Under the pieces are notes generated by a model that was not told where the DNA came from, made no database searches, and saw only the letters and a list, made by a program, of their open reading frames with translations. Positions 35,166-42,567 of a stretch of 64,000 nucleotides of DNA are shown here, in pieces. Origin of the DNA: an uncultured Spartobacteria bacterium (GTDB lineage: Bacteria; Verrucomicrobiota; Verrucomicrobiia; Chthoniobacterales; JAATET01); NCBI GenBank assembly GCA_938011325.1, contig CALLUD010000006.1:682001-746000 (forward strand). The letters run 5' to 3'. The stretch's first letter is position 1, and each line of letters starts with the position of its first letter. The position numbers and the translations under genes were made by a program.

Positions 35166-36571
35166 CGCCCGATCCGCCGCAGCGGCAGGCCGCTCAACAG
35201 GTTCGACTCGATCTTCTCCAGCGAGACGCCTTTTGTCTCCGGCACCAGGAGCAGGAAGAAGACAATGAAGGCAACGTTCAATCCGCCGTAGAGCAGGAAT
35301 GTGTTCCCCGCGCCAAGCTTGTCGAGCAGCGTGAGAAACGTCATGCCCACGATCGCATTTGCGATCCAGTTCGTGCAGGTGCTGCATGTGACGCCGAGAT
35401 CACGACCGGCGAGCGGATAGATCTCCGAGCAGAGAACCCAGATGATCGGACCCGCGCTCATTGCGAATCCAACGATGAATACGAGCAGCGCGACGATCGC
35501 CGGATAGGCGAGCGATCTGTCGTGCTCGACGCCGATGTTGAAGAGCGTCCCGACCGTGAGCATCGCGGCGCCCATGGTGATGAAGCCCGCATACATGATC
35601 GGCTTGCGCCCCAGCTTGTCGACAAAGGCAATCGCGATGAAGGTCGCCAGCACATTCGTGATGCCGACGATCACGGTGCCCCACATCTGCTCGAGCGTCG
35701 TGGAAAATCCAGCGATCTCAAAAATCCGCGGCGCGTAATACATGATCACGTTGATCCCCGTGAGCTGCTGGATGATTTGCAGGCCGATGCCGAGGCCCAC
35801 CGCCCGACGGAAATTCGAGTTCTCCGTGAGGAGCTGCCATCCGCTTTGCTTGATCTTCAGGCTGTCCTCGATTGCGGCGATCTCCGCCGCGATTTCCGCT
35901 TCATCGAGATGCATTCGCCGGAAAACATCCGAAGCCCGCTGCTGCAGGCCTTTCAGGCAGAGCCACCGCGGGCTTTCCGGCAGGAACAGCACCCCCAGAA
36001 ACATGATCGCCGCGGGAATCGCGATCACACCGAGCATCACCCGCCAATGTCCGCCCTTCACGCCATCGATCACCGCGTAGGACGCGAGCCACGTATCGCT
36101 CGCAAACGCGACCACGATGCCGATCGTGATCATCAGTTGATACATGGAGATCATCCCGCCGCGCACGGACTGCGGAGAGATCTCCGACAAATAAAGCGGT
36201 GCGGTGAACGAGGCCATGCCCACTGCCAGACCAAGGAAGAATCGCGCGGCGATCAGGACGTTCTCATGCGGCGCCAGCGAACAGGCGAGCGCACCAATCA
36301 CAAAAACGACCGCGCTGGCGAGAATGGTCCGACGACGACCGAACCGCGCTGAGATGAAGCCGCTTCCCGCGGCGCCAACCACCGCCCCCCACAACAACGC
36401 GCTGACCACGAACTCGAGTTGCTCATCGCTAATGTTGAATTCACGTTTGATGAAGTCGTTTGCGCCGGAAATCACCCCGACATCGAGGCCGAACAGCAAG
36501 CCGGCAAGCGCGGCGGTGAAACCGATGAAATAGACGACGAGCTTTCGTCGCCCGGCGGATGCGGCACTCAT
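35162..36571 (-). CDS. Sugar/proton symporter, MFS sugar-porter family
   Basis: A 469-aa inner-membrane protein with twelve predicted helices and the sugar-porter signatures: GLLFGLDVGVISGA in helix 1, R.GRR (RFGRRR) between helices 2 and 3, PESPRWL before the central loop, QQLTGINVIMYY in helix 7, DKLGRKP, and PETKG at the end. Relatives such as XylE, GalP and AraE import xylose, galactose or arabinose with protons. The ATG at 36571 was chosen; an ATG seven codons upstream is possible. It lies 54 bp after a glycosyltransferase-like gene on the same strand. Confidence 0.94.
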   Translation of the reverse strand: MSAASAGRRKLVVYFIGFTAALAGLLFGLDVGVISGANDFIKREFNISDEQLEFVVSALLWGAVVGAAGSGFISARFGRRRTILASAVVFVIGALACSLAPHENVLIAARFFLGLAVGMASFTAPLYLSEISPQSVRGGMISMYQLMITIGIVVAFASDTWLASYAVIDGVKGGHWRVMLGVIAIPAAIMFLGVLFLPESPRWLCLKGLQQRASDVFRRMHLDEAEIAAEIAAIEDSLKIKQSGWQLLTENSNFRRAVGLGIGLQIIQQLTGINVIMYYAPRIFEIAGFSTTLEQMWGTVIVGITNVLATFIAIAFVDKLGRKPIMYAGFITMGAAMLTVGTLFNIGVEHDRSLAYPAIVALLVFIVGFAMSAGPIIWVLCSEIYPLAGRDLGVTCSTCTNWIANAIVGMTFLTLLDKLGAGNTFLLYGGLNVAFIVFFLLLVPETKGVSLEKIESNLLSGLPLRRIGR

Positions 36572-36625
36572 TTTCTGGGAGGGTGGGCGCATTTTGCGTT
36601 GGCCCCGCCCAAAACACCAGCCGAT

Positions 36626-37786
36626 TCAGGAAAGCAATTGCGCGCAGACCACGGAGGCATCGAGATGCTTTTCGGCAAATGCCAAAGCGGCGCTCGAATG
36701 CCGCTCGTAGTCGCCGGCCACTGCGTGAATCCCCGCGAGCGCCGATTCCATGTCGTCAAATGCCAGCACTCCCTCGCCTGAAGGCAGATGCTCGCTCCAG
36801 CCCGTGTCCTGCACCACCACCGGCTTCCCGAGCGCGAGATAGCACGCACTGCGGCAGCTGAACCAACCGCTACGCGACTTTACGTATCCATTTTTCGCGA
36901 TGCTCCACTCGGCTTTCGAGTTTGCGAGGAAATCGTGATACGTCGCGTAGTCCGGCAGATACACGTCGGGTTCGATGATCGTCCAGCCCGCCTGCTCGAG
37001 ACGCTCTGTCGGCCGTTCCCGTCCCATGCCCTGGCCCATTGCGAGCACAAACCGCTCGCTGGTGTGCTTTGGCAGGTCGATGAAGCGGAGAAACTCGATG
37101 TCCTTGTTTCCATACGATTCACCCTCGAATTCCTGCGGTCGATAGCTCGCCCAGTTCATCACCGTCGTCCACGCACCACGCGCCACGTGCTCCGCGGTCG
37201 GCGGCAGCAGATTTTTCCGCCACCACTCGAGGGCAATCGGCTGGATGGTCGGCTTCCAGTGAATACCGGCCGTCGGCACCTTGCAGCCCGGCCGGCCCAC
37301 ATTCAGGCCAAACGTGAAATGCTCCTGATGCAGCAGCAGGTGGTCGAGGTAGCCCTTTCGCTCGGGCAACGTAAGGCCGACGTGCGTGAACATCGGGTCG
37401 CCATCCACGAACAATTTGCGCCGCACCGATGCCGTCACTTCGCGCAGCCAGCACGCACCGGAAACATTCACCAGCACATCCGCGCTGCGAATGACATCGT
37501 CGGCATTCCTCGCCGCCGGGCCGTGGTAGGTGTCGTCGGCTTCGTTCCGGTAGATCCACCGGTCGCCGAGGTCGAACTCGTGCATCACGCGTTCGAGGTA
37601 GTTCACATTGTAGGAACAATCCGCCGACGGCTCCTGCTTTACCGGATCGTAGGCCCACGTCGAGGTGTCCTCGAGATACCAGACATCGTGCCCGAGATCG
37701 CGAAATCCGAGCACGTATTGGATGTAGTCCCACGTGACGCCGCCAAACGCATATTGACCGATCAGCCCGGTGACGAGGATTCGCAT
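36626..37786 (-). CDS. Glycosyltransferase-like protein A (paralogue of its divergent neighbour)
   Basis: A 386-aa soluble protein. It starts with a Rossmann-like strand (MRILVTGLIGQYAFGG) and ends with a GT-B-like donor region: about residues 298-345 with AEWSIAKNGYVKSRSGWFS, ACYLALGKPVVVQDTG and LPSGEGVLAF. The neighbour at 37823 shows the same blocks in the same order, so the two are paralogues. Proteins of this kind are annotated as glycosyltransferases, but the acceptor is unknown and I see no family-specific catalytic motif that would settle it. It is transcribed towards the sugar transporter gene. Confidence 0.75.
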   Translation of the reverse strand: MRILVTGLIGQYAFGGVTWDYIQYVLGFRDLGHDVWYLEDTSTWAYDPVKQEPSADCSYNVNYLERVMHEFDLGDRWIYRNEADDTYHGPAARNADDVIRSADVLVNVSGACWLREVTASVRRKLFVDGDPMFTHVGLTLPERKGYLDHLLLHQEHFTFGLNVGRPGCKVPTAGIHWKPTIQPIALEWWRKNLLPPTAEHVARGAWTTVMNWASYRPQEFEGESYGNKDIEFLRFIDLPKHTSERFVLAMGQGMGRERPTERLEQAGWTIIEPDVYLPDYATYHDFLANSKAEWSIAKNGYVKSRSGWFSCRSACYLALGKPVVVQDTGWSEHLPSGEGVLAFDDMESALAGIHAVAGDYERHSSAALAFAEKHLDASVVCAQLLS

Positions 37787-37822
37787 CGCCGCAACCTAGC
37801 TGGGTTCGGTAAAAATTTCCGC

Positions 37823-38956
37823 GTGAAAATCGTCATTGCCGGAGGCATCGCGGCCCAACCCTTCGCTGGCGCCGGCAACGCCTGGAACACACTCAACTGG
37901 GTGCTCGGCTTCCGCGAACTCGGCTGGGACGTGTGGATGATCGAGAACATTCCATCAGAACATTGCGTGGACCTCGAGTGGCGCAAACGCCCGCCCGCCG
38001 AGAGTGCGAACGTCGCGTGGTGGAACGACATGGTCCGCACATTCGAGCTGGAAGGCCGCGCAACCCTCCTCATCGACGACACCGCTCCGGAAATCGACAT
38101 CCTCCGCGACTTTGCGGCGGAAGCGGACATCTTCCTCAACCTCTCCGGCCATTTCCGTTCACCCGGAGTGCAATTTCCGACGGCGTTGAAGGTGTATCAG
38201 GACGGCGACCCGGCGTTCACGCAGATCTGGAGCGAGTGTTACGCGTGCGACATGAATTTCGCCGCGCACGATCGGTTCATCACTGCAGGCACGCGCTTCG
38301 ACTCCCCGCAACGCTTCGCGCCGGACTGCGGGATCGAATGGATTCCGACCTTCCCGCCCGTAGTGCTCAAATACTGGCCGTATCGTCCACAAGAGCGCTT
38401 CGACCGCTTCACGAGCATCGCAAACTGGGAAGGCTACAAAAACGTCGAGTGGCACTCGCAGTGGTTCACCGGCAAGCGAGAGGAATACGAGAAGCTCGTC
38501 GATTTCCCCAAGACCGTCTCCGCACCGATCGAGCTGGCGATGCACGTGCATTACCACGAGGAGGAGCTGATTCCCTATCGCGCCGGTGGCTGGACCTTCA
38601 CCGAGGCAAGACCGGTCTGCGCAACACTGGAAAGCTACGCAAACTACATCGGCGGATCATCGGCGGAATTTTCCGTCGCGAAAGGTGGCTATGTGCTCTC
38701 ACGCGGCGGCTGGTTCAGCGATCGGGGCGTGTGCTACGCGGCAATGGGAAAGCCACTCGTCGTGCAGGACACCGGCGTCGGTGACCTGCTCCCGCAGGGC
38801 GAGGGATATCACCCGTGGAGCACCCCGGAGGAGGCTCGCGCCGCATGCGAACGCGTGATCGAGGATTTCCCGAATCAGCAAAAGGCCGCGCGACGCCTCG
38901 CCGAGGAGTATTTCGACAGCAACAAAGTGCTCAGTCGATTGCTCGACCGTCTCTGA
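37823..38956 (+). CDS. Glycosyltransferase-like protein B (paralogue of its divergent neighbour)
   Basis: A 377-aa protein starting at GTG 37823 (VKIVIAGGIAAQPFAGAGN). The open frame extends far upstream but there is antisense to gene A. Shared blocks with gene A: VLGFRELGWDVWMIE near the start, a DGDP.FT segment, GGWTF..A, AEFSVAKGGYVLSRGGWFS, YAAMGKPLVVQDTG and LPQGEG. The two ATG/GTG starts are only 36 bp apart and face away from each other, so the promoters must overlap. The role is probably transfer of a sugar to a surface glycan; this is inference. Confidence 0.75.
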   Translation: MKIVIAGGIAAQPFAGAGNAWNTLNWVLGFRELGWDVWMIENIPSEHCVDLEWRKRPPAESANVAWWNDMVRTFELEGRATLLIDDTAPEIDILRDFAAEADIFLNLSGHFRSPGVQFPTALKVYQDGDPAFTQIWSECYACDMNFAAHDRFITAGTRFDSPQRFAPDCGIEWIPTFPPVVLKYWPYRPQERFDRFTSIANWEGYKNVEWHSQWFTGKREEYEKLVDFPKTVSAPIELAMHVHYHEEELIPYRAGGWTFTEARPVCATLESYANYIGGSSAEFSVAKGGYVLSRGGWFSDRGVCYAAMGKPLVVQDTGVGDLLPQGEGYHPWSTPEEARAACERVIEDFPNQQKAARRLAEEYFDSNKVLSRLLDRL

Positions 38957-38980
38957 TCCTCTCCGCGGCGTCCGCGTGCG

Positions 38981-39493
38981 CTATTGAGTCGCCTGCGCGT
39001 CGAGCAACGCACGATACACGCGTTCCAGTGCGTCGGGGAGAATACGCACCCCACCCACAACGGGCATGAAGTTAGAGTCACCGTCCCATCGGGGCACGAT
39101 GTGAAAATGGAGGTGCTCAGCGCACCCCGCGCCCGCCGCGGAGCCGAGATTTACCCCGACATTGAATCCCTGCGCTTTGACCACCGTCCGCAACAACCGC
39201 TGCGCATGCACGCAAAGCTGCCAGATCTCCAACGCCTCTGGCCCGGTCAATTCCTCCATTTCAGCGACCTTCCGATACGGCACCGCCATCATGTGTCCCG
39301 GCGTGTAGGGATAGCGGTTCAACATGAGGAACGCAGACTTCCACCGCGTGACCACGAAGTGCGCGGCATCGTCAGCGGTGTTCGCGGCCTGAAGCAGGAA
39401 GTCCCGCGGGGAGTCAGGTGGACGCTGGAAATACTCCACGCGCCACGGCGACCACAGTGCTTCGAGATGATCCTTGGGAAATGCCTCGCTCAT
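38981..39493 (-). CDS. HIT-family nucleotide phosphorylase/hydrolase
   Basis: A 170-aa protein with the histidine-triad motif HLHFHIVPR, the FNVGVNLG.AAGAG strand before it, and the N-terminal LWSPWR..Y segment typical of the Ap4A phosphorylase/adenylyl-hydrolase branch. Such enzymes cleave dinucleoside polyphosphates or AMP-lysine-like adducts. The start overlaps the lpxB stop (ATGA), making it the last gene of the lpxI operon. It has no known link to lipid A. Confidence 0.9.
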   Translation of the reverse strand: MSEAFPKDHLEALWSPWRVEYFQRPPDSPRDFLLQAANTADDAAHFVVTRWKSAFLMLNRYPYTPGHMMAVPYRKVAEMEELTGPEALEIWQLCVHAQRLLRTVVKAQGFNVGVNLGSAAGAGCAEHLHFHIVPRWDGDSNFMPVVGGVRILPDALERVYRALLDAQATQ

Positions 39494-40626
39494 GAATTGC
39501 TCACGCTATCACCGCCGTGCAACGCGTCGAGCACTGCACGGCCCGCTCGCTCCGCAGCCCCTTCGCCCTCCAGCGTATCGATCACCTCGTGCAGCCGGGC
39601 ACTCAATGCCGCGCGCTCCGCGTCGTTGTTGAGCAGGCGGAGCGCCTCGTCGGCCAGTGCGGCCGGTGTGGCGGCATTCTGGATGAACTCCCGAACCACG
39701 GTGCGGCCGGCGAGAATGTTTACAATGCCGAGGTGCTGCACTTTCACGAGCCGCTTCCCAACCTCGAACGTAAGCCACGCCGTCTTGTAAACCAGCGCGT
39801 AAGGCAGGCCGTAACACGCCGCTTCCAGCGTCGCGGTGCCGGAGCACACCAGACCGACCCCTGCGCGTTGCATGAGCTCGTGCGCCGTGCCGACCCGAAT
39901 CTCAATCGGCACATCACCGGCCATGGCTCGCATCAATCCCGCATGTGCCTCACTCGCGGCCGCCGCTTCGAATCGCACATCCGGTCGGGATTTCGCGACC
40001 AGTCTCGCGGCGCCCACCATTGCGGGGAAAATCCGCTTTACCTCGCGCTCGCGACTTCCCGGGAAAAGACCAAGCAACGTCGCATCGCGCTCGACCGGCA
40101 CGCGGTCGCGATCCATTTGCTGCACGATCGGATGCCCGACGAATTCCGTCTTCAATCCCGATTGCTCGTAGAGGGGCTTCTCGAACGGGAAGATGCACAG
40201 CATCAGGTCCAGCCACTTCGCCATCTTCGGGATGCGGCCACGATTCCATGCCCAGACCTGCGGGCTCACGTAATAAAGGATGCGAAGGTTCGGCATGCGC
40301 GCCCGCAGCGTCTTTGCAAGCCGGAGATTGAAGCCGGGGTAATCGACCAGCAGGACGGCATCCGGCCGGCGCCGGGAAATCTCGGCCACCATTCGATCGA
40401 ACTTCGCGCGGAAGTAGCCGTAGTGCCGCAGCACGTCCCAAAGCCCAAGCACGCCCGCCTCGGCAATCCAGTCGTCGAACGGCTCGGCCGCGTGGGATTT
40501 CATTCGCGGCCCGCCCGCGCCGATGAATTCCACCTCCGGATCAATGGAGTGCATCGCGCGCATCAGCTCCGCGGCGCGTCCGTCGCCGCTCGCCTCGCCC
40601 GCTACGATCCAGATGGTCCGTTTCAA
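39490..40626 (-). CDS. lpxB: Lipid-A-disaccharide synthase
   Basis: A GT19 glycosyltransferase that joins UDP-2,3-diacylglucosamine and lipid X to form the lipid A disaccharide at the inner membrane. The 378-aa protein has the N-terminal AGEASGD motif, the GGPRM loop, DYPGFNLRLAK, the YYVSPQVWAWN signature and the C-terminal CSGTATLEAA donor-site motif. Start and stop both overlap their neighbours as ATGA. With lpxI two genes upstream it gives the pathway segment UDP-diacyl-GlcN to disaccharide. Confidence 0.96.
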   Translation of the reverse strand: MKRTIWIVAGEASGDGRAAELMRAMHSIDPEVEFIGAGGPRMKSHAAEPFDDWIAEAGVLGLWDVLRHYGYFRAKFDRMVAEISRRRPDAVLLVDYPGFNLRLAKTLRARMPNLRILYYVSPQVWAWNRGRIPKMAKWLDLMLCIFPFEKPLYEQSGLKTEFVGHPIVQQMDRDRVPVERDATLLGLFPGSREREVKRIFPAMVGAARLVAKSRPDVRFEAAAASEAHAGLMRAMAGDVPIEIRVGTAHELMQRAGVGLVCSGTATLEAACYGLPYALVYKTAWLTFEVGKRLVKVQHLGIVNILAGRTVVREFIQNAATPAALADEALRLLNNDAERAALSARLHEVIDTLEGEGAAERAGRAVLDALHGGDSVSNS

Positions 40627-41582
40627 ACGAGTCCCTCGAGATCAACCTCCGGCCGCATGCCCCGGCGCGGATCGGCTTCCTCGATCTTCCGGGTGATTTC
40701 CAACGCAATCTCAAGCGCCTTTGCGGCCTCCCGCCCGGATACGCGAGGCTGCAAGCCATTTCGCGCACATTCGAGAAACGAACTCAGTTGCCGTCGCAGC
40801 GAGTCGCCCTTCTGCACCTCGACCTTCTCGCGCACAATCTTCTTTCCTTCGAGGCGAAGCATCACGCCGTCCTGTTTCTGGTAATCGAGCGAGAGATAGG
40901 CGTCCTCCTGAAACACACGAATCTTCCGCAGACGATCCATGCTGATCCGGCTCGCAGTGACATTTGCCACGCAGCCATTCTCAAAGCGAAATCGGACGTT
41001 CGCAATGTCCTCGCCCTTGCTCAGGACGGCAATGCCCACGGGATCCATGCTCTGAATCGGAGACCGCACGAGATGCAGAATGATCTCGATGTCGTGAATC
41101 ATCAGGTCGAGCACGACGCCGATGTCGGTGCTGCGATTGGGATACGGCGATAGGCGCGTGACCTCGAGAAACCGCGGGTTCTTGAGCTTCGCCTCCAGCG
41201 CGGCAAGCGCGGGATTGAACCGCTCAATGTGGCCGACCTGCAGCACGCAGCCGTTCTCCTGCGCAATCCGGGAGAGTTCATTTGCGTCCGCCGCATTCTC
41301 GGCGATCGGCTTCTCCACGAGAAGGTGCTTGCCCCGCTCGAGCAGCAATTTCCCGATCTCGAAGTGCGTGACCGTAGGCGTGCAGATCGTCGCGGCATCC
41401 ACCATCTCGGCAAATTCCTCCAGGGACCGCGCGACGGGCACCTTGAACTTTTTCGAGGCTGCGCGCGCCGCGTCTTCGTTGGCGTCGTAAACCGCCGCCA
41501 GCTCGCAATCGGGCAAATCCGCATAGGCGCGCACGTGATTCATCCCCATGTGCCCGGTCCCGACAACACCCGCTCGTATCAT
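40623..41582 (-). CDS. Gfo/Idh/MocA-family NAD-dependent sugar oxidoreductase
   Basis: A 319-aa dehydrogenase with an N-terminal Rossmann fold (GVVGTGHMGMNHVRAY), the conserved EKP motif (LLVEKPIA, about residue 95) and the C-terminal alpha/beta domain with DLMIHDIEI, where the catalytic His lies. Its stop and start overlap lpxB and lpxI. Members next to lipid A genes include GnnA, which oxidises UDP-GlcNAc at C3 so that an aminotransferase (GnnB) can make the 3-amino sugar. The position suggests such a role, but no GnnB-type aminotransferase is in the window. Confidence 0.9.
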   Translation of the reverse strand: MIRAGVVGTGHMGMNHVRAYADLPDCELAAVYDANEDAARAASKKFKVPVARSLEEFAEMVDAATICTPTVTHFEIGKLLLERGKHLLVEKPIAENAADANELSRIAQENGCVLQVGHIERFNPALAALEAKLKNPRFLEVTRLSPYPNRSTDIGVVLDLMIHDIEIILHLVRSPIQSMDPVGIAVLSKGEDIANVRFRFENGCVANVTASRISMDRLRKIRVFQEDAYLSLDYQKQDGVMLRLEGKKIVREKVEVQKGDSLRRQLSSFLECARNGLQPRVSGREAAKALEIALEITRKIEEADPRRGMRPEVDLEGLV

Positions 41583-42397
41583 GATGCTTTCACTCCAAAA
41601 AGGCTCAGTCCGTGTTTCTCCGCAACCGCCGTCACCTCCGCACGGTCCAGCAGGAGCACAGCACCCGCTTCGGCAACGATGCCACGCAGTCCCGCCTTCG
41701 CAGCCACCTCGACCGTCTGTTCGCCGACCACCGGAACGTCAAATCGAAGGTCCTGTCCCGGCTTGGAAACCTTCACCACAAATCCACCGCCACGACCCAC
41801 GCGCCCCCCCCGCTCGATGGCTTCGTTCGTGCCTTCAAAGGCCTCCACCGCCAGCACGGTGCCATTTTTCACGACCACGGTCTGGCCGATGTCGAGCCGG
41901 CTCGTCTCCTTCGCGATTCGCATGCCGAATGCCGCATCCTCGATTTCGCGCGCCTTCAATTTCGGCCCCGCAAAATGGCCTTCCGGAGCGAGATGGTCCT
42001 CCAAAAACGTCGTCGCCGGAAGAAGCGTCACACCGACCTTCTCCAAGGCCCCGGCAATCGCGCCAAACAGCGTCTCCGCATTGCGCTCCTTGATCGTCGC
42101 AAGCAGCATCAGCGCCTTCACGTCGGGACGCAAATCGAAGAGATTCTTCGGCGCGATCTGACCGGCCATGATCGACTCCGAGGCGCCGGACGCTTTCGCC
42201 GCATCGAGCAGTTTCCCCAGCTGGCCTACACGCATCCATGTCACCGTATCGGCGAGATCCGCGGTTGCCTGCTCGGTTTCCCCCTCGAATGCAGCCATCG
42301 CCACACGGCTCACGCCCGCCAGGCGGGCTGCCCGTGCGACCAGCGCCGGATACCGGCCGCTGCCGGCGATAAGGAAAATCGATTTCGGCGTGTCCAA
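41579..42397 (-). CDS. lpxI: UDP-2,3-diacylglucosamine diphosphatase LpxI
   Basis: Hydrolyses UDP-2,3-diacylglucosamine to lipid X and UMP, replacing LpxH in many non-gamma Gram-negative bacteria. The 272-aa protein has the family start (IFLIAGSGRYPALVA), the MAGQIAPKNLFDLRPD segment, a GRGGGFVVKVSKPGQDLRFD segment and the C-terminal VAE.HGLSLFG. The start is TTG at 42397, supported by GGAGG six bases upstream. It opens the operon lpxI - Gfo/Idh - lpxB - HIT, with all junctions overlapping by four bases. Confidence 0.94.
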   Translation of the reverse strand: MDTPKSIFLIAGSGRYPALVARAARLAGVSRVAMAAFEGETEQATADLADTVTWMRVGQLGKLLDAAKASGASESIMAGQIAPKNLFDLRPDVKALMLLATIKERNAETLFGAIAGALEKVGVTLLPATTFLEDHLAPEGHFAGPKLKAREIEDAAFGMRIAKETSRLDIGQTVVVKNGTVLAVEAFEGTNEAIERGGRVGRGGGFVVKVSKPGQDLRFDVPVVGEQTVEVAAKAGLRGIVAEAGAVLLLDRAEVTAVAEKHGLSLFGVKAS

Positions 42398-42567
42398 AGC
42401 GAACCTCCATTCGTATCAATCCCGAATCCCAAATCCAAAATCCAAAATTTGAAGGTCGCCCTCCACTGGTTCCGTCGCGTGGGACGTGGGTCGTTCTGAA
42501 TTCGGCGGCGGACATTTGTCTTGTGAACCGGGCATTGTATGAAACTTGTAAGAAGGCGCCTGAAATT

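Noticed and set aside
37823..38956. Extension of glycosyltransferase-like gene B upstream to 36788
   Set aside because: The extra part is antisense to gene A and lacks motifs; the Rossmann-like start is at the GTG at 37823, which matches the paralogue's N-terminus.
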